Positions 60,801 to 64,000 of a stretch of DNA of 64,000 nt are shown piece by piece. Every line of letters starts with the position of its first letter. Positions within the stretch are counted from its first letter, which is position 1. Source of the DNA: Eleginops maclovinus (Eukaryota; Chordata; Actinopteri; Perciformes; Eleginopidae); contig NC_086354.1 in NCBI RefSeq assembly GCF_036324505.1, positions 7,675,295 through 7,739,294 on the forward strand. Direction: 5' to 3'. The position numbers and the translations under genes are program-made. Below the pieces are notes generated by a model. That model had not been told where the DNA came from. It searched no databases and saw nothing but the letters and a program-made list of their open reading frames with translations.

Positions 60801-63800
60801 GCTCGGTGGCACAGTCTCCGTGGTGAAGGTCATCAACACGTCGGCAGCGGGCCCCTCCACCACGACCACCACTCCGTCCCAGGCCATCCGCATCACGAAG
60901 GCTCCTGGAGAGCCCACCTCTGTGCGACGAGTGGAGATCCTGTGCAAGCAGGAGAAAGCCAACCGCATCGTGGCTGAAGCTATAGCCCGGGCTAAGGCGC
61001 GCGGCGAGAAGAACCTGCCCCGAGTGCTGAACCAGGACGAGCTTCCAGCCACGCAGACCTCCCCAGAGTTGGGGGGCACCGTCACCGTGGTGTCTACTGC
61101 GAAGAAAAAGAGCAGCGGAGGAGGAAGCAAGAAGAAAAGTCCTGTAGCGGGAGGAGCGACGCCCAAAAACACAGGAGGAGGGGACAAGAAGGGCAAAGCG
61201 AAGACGCCAGGGGGAGCAACTGGAGCGTCTGGAGGCACAGTCATACCCGGGTCTGGGAACAAGAGCAAAAGCAAGACTAAGACAAAGTAAGTGATATGTT
61301 TGTGAGGGAGAGGATTAGGGCTGCAGCTAACAATTATTTTGATAATCGATTAATCTTTCGATTATTTCTGCGATTAATCTGATTTTAAAAAAAAAACGCA
61401 CCAAATAAAAGTTTTCCGTAATTTTATTCAGAAAACTGTATTTCTAAATTGACAAAATCAACACACAAGACAACCCAAATGTAGGCGATGTTCAGATTAG
61501 CTAAAAACTATTCAATGTGTCCTAGTTCACTCCTTACCTTAACTCACCTCTTCAAACTGCCTTTAATGTGTGATTGTTACATTGCTCGATTTTAATGTGA
61601 CTTTTACTTTATTTATTTGTTGTCTTTCTTTTTGTGTACCTTTTTGTAAAGCGACTTTGAGCACCTGTAAAAGCGCTTATTATTATTATTATTATTATTA
61701 TTATAAATAAATACAGCACACAGTGTCTCCACCCAACCACCTTTCTGAAAATTTGCAAACACTTTGAAATAGCTGAATCAATAAATGGGCATAGTTTAAA
61801 TAAGTTATAATAAGTCAAGTTAGTCGTTAGTTTGTTTAGTGTTTGGTCGAGTAATAGACCGGAGAATGTGCAGCGAGCCGGTCATTGTTGAAAAAAAACA
61901 CCGACAGTATTTTTACAGAGACCGACGCGAAGCAGAGGGATCTTGATCGGGTTTTTTTTCAATGATGGCTTCGCTGCACATTATCCCTTGTCATGCAATA
62001 TTGAGCAAACAACCAGTGTTGTTTAAGGTGAAGTGCTCCCACGCTGTTGATGATTTTAGCTGGACCCAGAGCCGTATATAGATACTCTGGTCGGACCGTG
62101 CTTCTCTCCGCCTCCGCCATTTTTCTAACGTTTTCTTTTTTCAAGTGATCTTTGCCAGCTCCGCAAACAGAGAGTAACAACATAGACCCAACAAATCGAT
62201 AACTGAATTTGTTGCCAACTATTTTAGTAATCGATTTTATGGATTTGTTGTTGCAGCCCTAGAGAGGATAACATGAATGTGAGTTATGTTTGTAGCTTTG
62301 GACATGAAGACATGTTCATTACCTCATTCTGTCCTTGACTGTACTCTCTCCCTCCCCCTTCCCACAGCACTATAACTCTAGTGGGAGCAAAGAAAAGGAA
62401 GAGGAATGGGTCCTCAGACCACTCTGATGGGGAGTTGAGTCCTGCCTCACCTGCTGCGCTGGACGATGACCTCATTACGGTATAAACTCATTCACGGTCA
62501 CATGCAAAAAATGAGATCAGAGTATGGGTCGGGAAAAGTTAACTGACCTTTGACAAACGTTACTCTGTCAGACATCGCAGAGATATATAAAGGATTGCAA
62601 CTATGTTGTTTAGGTATAAATCATAGTCAGCTTGACAGCGCTGTGAACCTGTAAATGTTGATTGCCCCAAAGTTAAGTAGGTTTCCCAAGTGTTAAACTT
62701 CCAGATGCTAACTTGCATTTTTTGAGCAAGTTGCAAAATTGGCATAAATTGCATTAATAAGCATTAATTAGTCAACATGATGCCTACTGGATTCTGCACA
62801 AACTGATGCCATGGCATGAGTCATGTGGCGACCATTTGGTGTGACCGCAAGATCAAAACGACTGCCTCGACTGTGAACATATTATTCAAATAGATCCGTC
62901 CAATACAAACGATCCAGCATTCTCTAAAACTTCCAAATTCATCAAAATAGACACACGGGGAGGACAAATGTGGACTCTTTGAGCTTCAAACTGCCTTTTT
63001 GGATCATGAAAATATCAGAAATGGATTCCGCATCCTCAGTAACCCCCTAAATCACTCCAATATTATCCAAGTGGGCCAGACAATTTTTAACTGTTGTCCG
63101 TATAGTTCATATTGCCAATGGTAATTAACGCATGCCGCACTCAACATTTCCAGCTTCACAAAAGAGCTTTATGCGCTGGCAAAAAGACTATTAGATAAAA
63201 ATGGTTATTAGATATAGTGTAACAATTCTCCTTAATTAATGAATTAGTTAATTTGGTCTTCGTCCTGTCTCTGATGTCCTTTAAAAAAAACTAAAGCGTT
63301 TAAACTGTGCAAATAATCCACATGTTCAAACATTAGATTAGAGGTTGTGAAAATACTAGTGTAGTGTGTGGAAGAGTGACAGAGACGACAGATGGATGCA
63401 CACTTCAGATCAGCTGTAGGCGTTTGTTGCAGAGATGAAATTTGCTGTAAAATGTACAGTCACACTCAAACAAACACACACACACACACACTTAAATCTT
63501 GGGGACTCTTACGAGTGTGTCGCAACAATTATGAGATGAATGGGGCCTTTCAGCTTATAAATGATCGGGCAACATCACTGAAGAATGCTTCATTTATTTA
63601 AAGAGTGAAAAATGTGACACGCAGACGCTATCATGTACGTGGCGTGTGCCCACATCTTCATCTGCTTGACTTTTTACAAACCCGCTCACTACACCTTTGT
63701 ATTCCGGCCAGAAGAGGCGCTCCAATCGCGTGGTGAAAAGGAAGAAGTACACGGAGGACCTGGACATCAAGATAACGGACGATGAGGACGAGCAGGAGGA

Positions 63801-63918
63801 TGTCGACGTTACCACGACCGCGGCAGCTGTGGCCTCCATCAGCGGCGGGTCAGCGGCGCAGCTCAAACAGGAACTGGAGCTGGACGCCGACGGACAGCCC
63901 AGCATGCAGTTCTTTGTG
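57856..63918 (+). CDS. chd8: Chromodomain helicase DNA-binding protein 8, N-terminal part (cut by window end)
   Basis: CHD8 is a nuclear ATP-dependent chromatin remodeller that represses Wnt/beta-catenin targets. Six coding exons: 57856-58782, 58916-59206, 60280-60393, 60784-61286, 62368-62479, 63712-63918; 718 codons, open at the end with a donor at 63919. The start is MADPIMDLFEDTPLF, after an acceptor at 57755 and a UTR stretch; the GTG nine bases earlier is not a likely start. Conserved family blocks are the Q-rich activation-like region, KRITLVLQQP, LPGGKLVLQGSQLTALTQA, QEKANRIVAEAIARAKARGE, PRVLNQDELP, KRRSNRVVKRKKYTEDLDIK and SMQFFV. Chromodomains, helicase and BRK domains lie beyond the window. 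Relative to the human protein, the N-terminal linker is richer in Gln/Thr/Val. Synteny with sall2, mmp14 and acin1 supports CHD8 over CHD7. Confidence 0.95.
60575..60712. mobile_element. Possible 138-bp MITE remnant in chd8 intron
   Basis: GGCTGCAC at 60575-60582 and its complement GTGCAGCC at 60705-60712 flank an AT-rich interior beginning AATTAATC. The ends resemble those of the larger hAT element at 61316-62261, but no target-site duplication is visible. Confidence 0.3.
61316..62261. mobile_element. hAT-type DNA transposon, 946 bp, in chd8 intron
   Basis: The ends TAGGGCTGCA and TGCAGCCCTA are perfect terminal inverted repeats, and sub-terminal sequence on both sides contains AATCGATTA-type motifs. 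The element is flanked by a perfect 8-bp target duplication GAGAGGAT (61308-61315 and 62262-62269), the hAT hallmark. On the minus strand near 62100-62125 an ATG opens a frame beginning MAEAERS, reminiscent of hAT transposase N-termini but broken after about 50 codons. A fragment with TGTAAAGCGACTTTGAGCAC and an (ATT)n run (61677-61702) appears nested inside. It is non-autonomous. Confidence 0.85.
62480..63711 (+). other. chd8 intron, nothing recognised
   Basis: AT-rich intron of 1.2 kb between chd8 exons, with a short (AC)n run at about 63473-63491. No splice-bounded open frame or recognised repeat. The other chd8 introns (59207-60279 and 60394-60783) are similar, with a TATATA stretch near 60170-60210. 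Confidence 0.6.
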
Positions 63919-64000
63919 GTGAGCGTACAAGGGAAAGGATTGCCGTGGGGTGGGGTGTATGGTTTATACACGATGTGTTAGAATATTAAATTGACATCTT

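Overview
The window is a gene-dense piece of a ray-finned (teleost) fish nuclear genome. The evidence is multi-exon genes with GT-AG introns, long dinucleotide microsatellites, tRNA-derived SINEs and hAT-type MITEs of the kind common in fish, and vertebrate proteins recognisable exon by exon. Compact introns suggest a percomorph-like fish, but the species cannot be fixed from sequence alone. All exon models below are hand-built from splice sites, reading phase and family knowledge.

Layout. (1) 1-13060, plus strand: acin1 (Acinus, an RNA-binding subunit of the ASAP complex), missing only its 5' end; a CpG-rich stretch inside it looks like a second promoter for a short isoform. (2) 13061-20140: intergenic, with SINEs, a tRNA-Lys-like relic and a MITE-like repeat. 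(3) 20142-32100, minus strand: mmp14 (membrane-type 1 matrix metalloproteinase), complete in ten coding exons with a 6.1 kb first intron. (4) 33150-42060, minus strand: sall2 (Spalt-like zinc-finger transcription factor), complete, with a non-coding first exon. (5) 44637-49687, plus strand: a TRIM-family RING E3 ligase with a C-terminal PRY/SPRY domain. (6) 51884-54431, plus strand: a cerebellin-family secreted C1q-domain gene. (7) 56600-64000, plus strand: the 5' part of chd8 (chromodomain helicase), cut by the window edge before its chromodomains.

The neighbourhood acin1 - mmp14 - sall2 - chd8 corresponds to genes that lie close together on human 14q11.2, so this is a conserved vertebrate synteny block rather than an operon-like system. 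The genes are not expected to act in one pathway. Acinus, SALL2 and CHD8 are nuclear gene-regulation or RNA-processing proteins; MMP14 and cerebellin act at the cell surface or outside the cell.

I found no evidence for a previously undescribed multi-gene system. The most interesting points are the predicted internal acin1 promoter and short isoform, a simple-sequence-derived charged insertion in the MMP14 stalk, a (TG)n tract almost touching an mmp14 splice donor, an hAT element with a perfect 8-bp target-site duplication in a chd8 intron, and an unexplained open frame near 54.7 kb.
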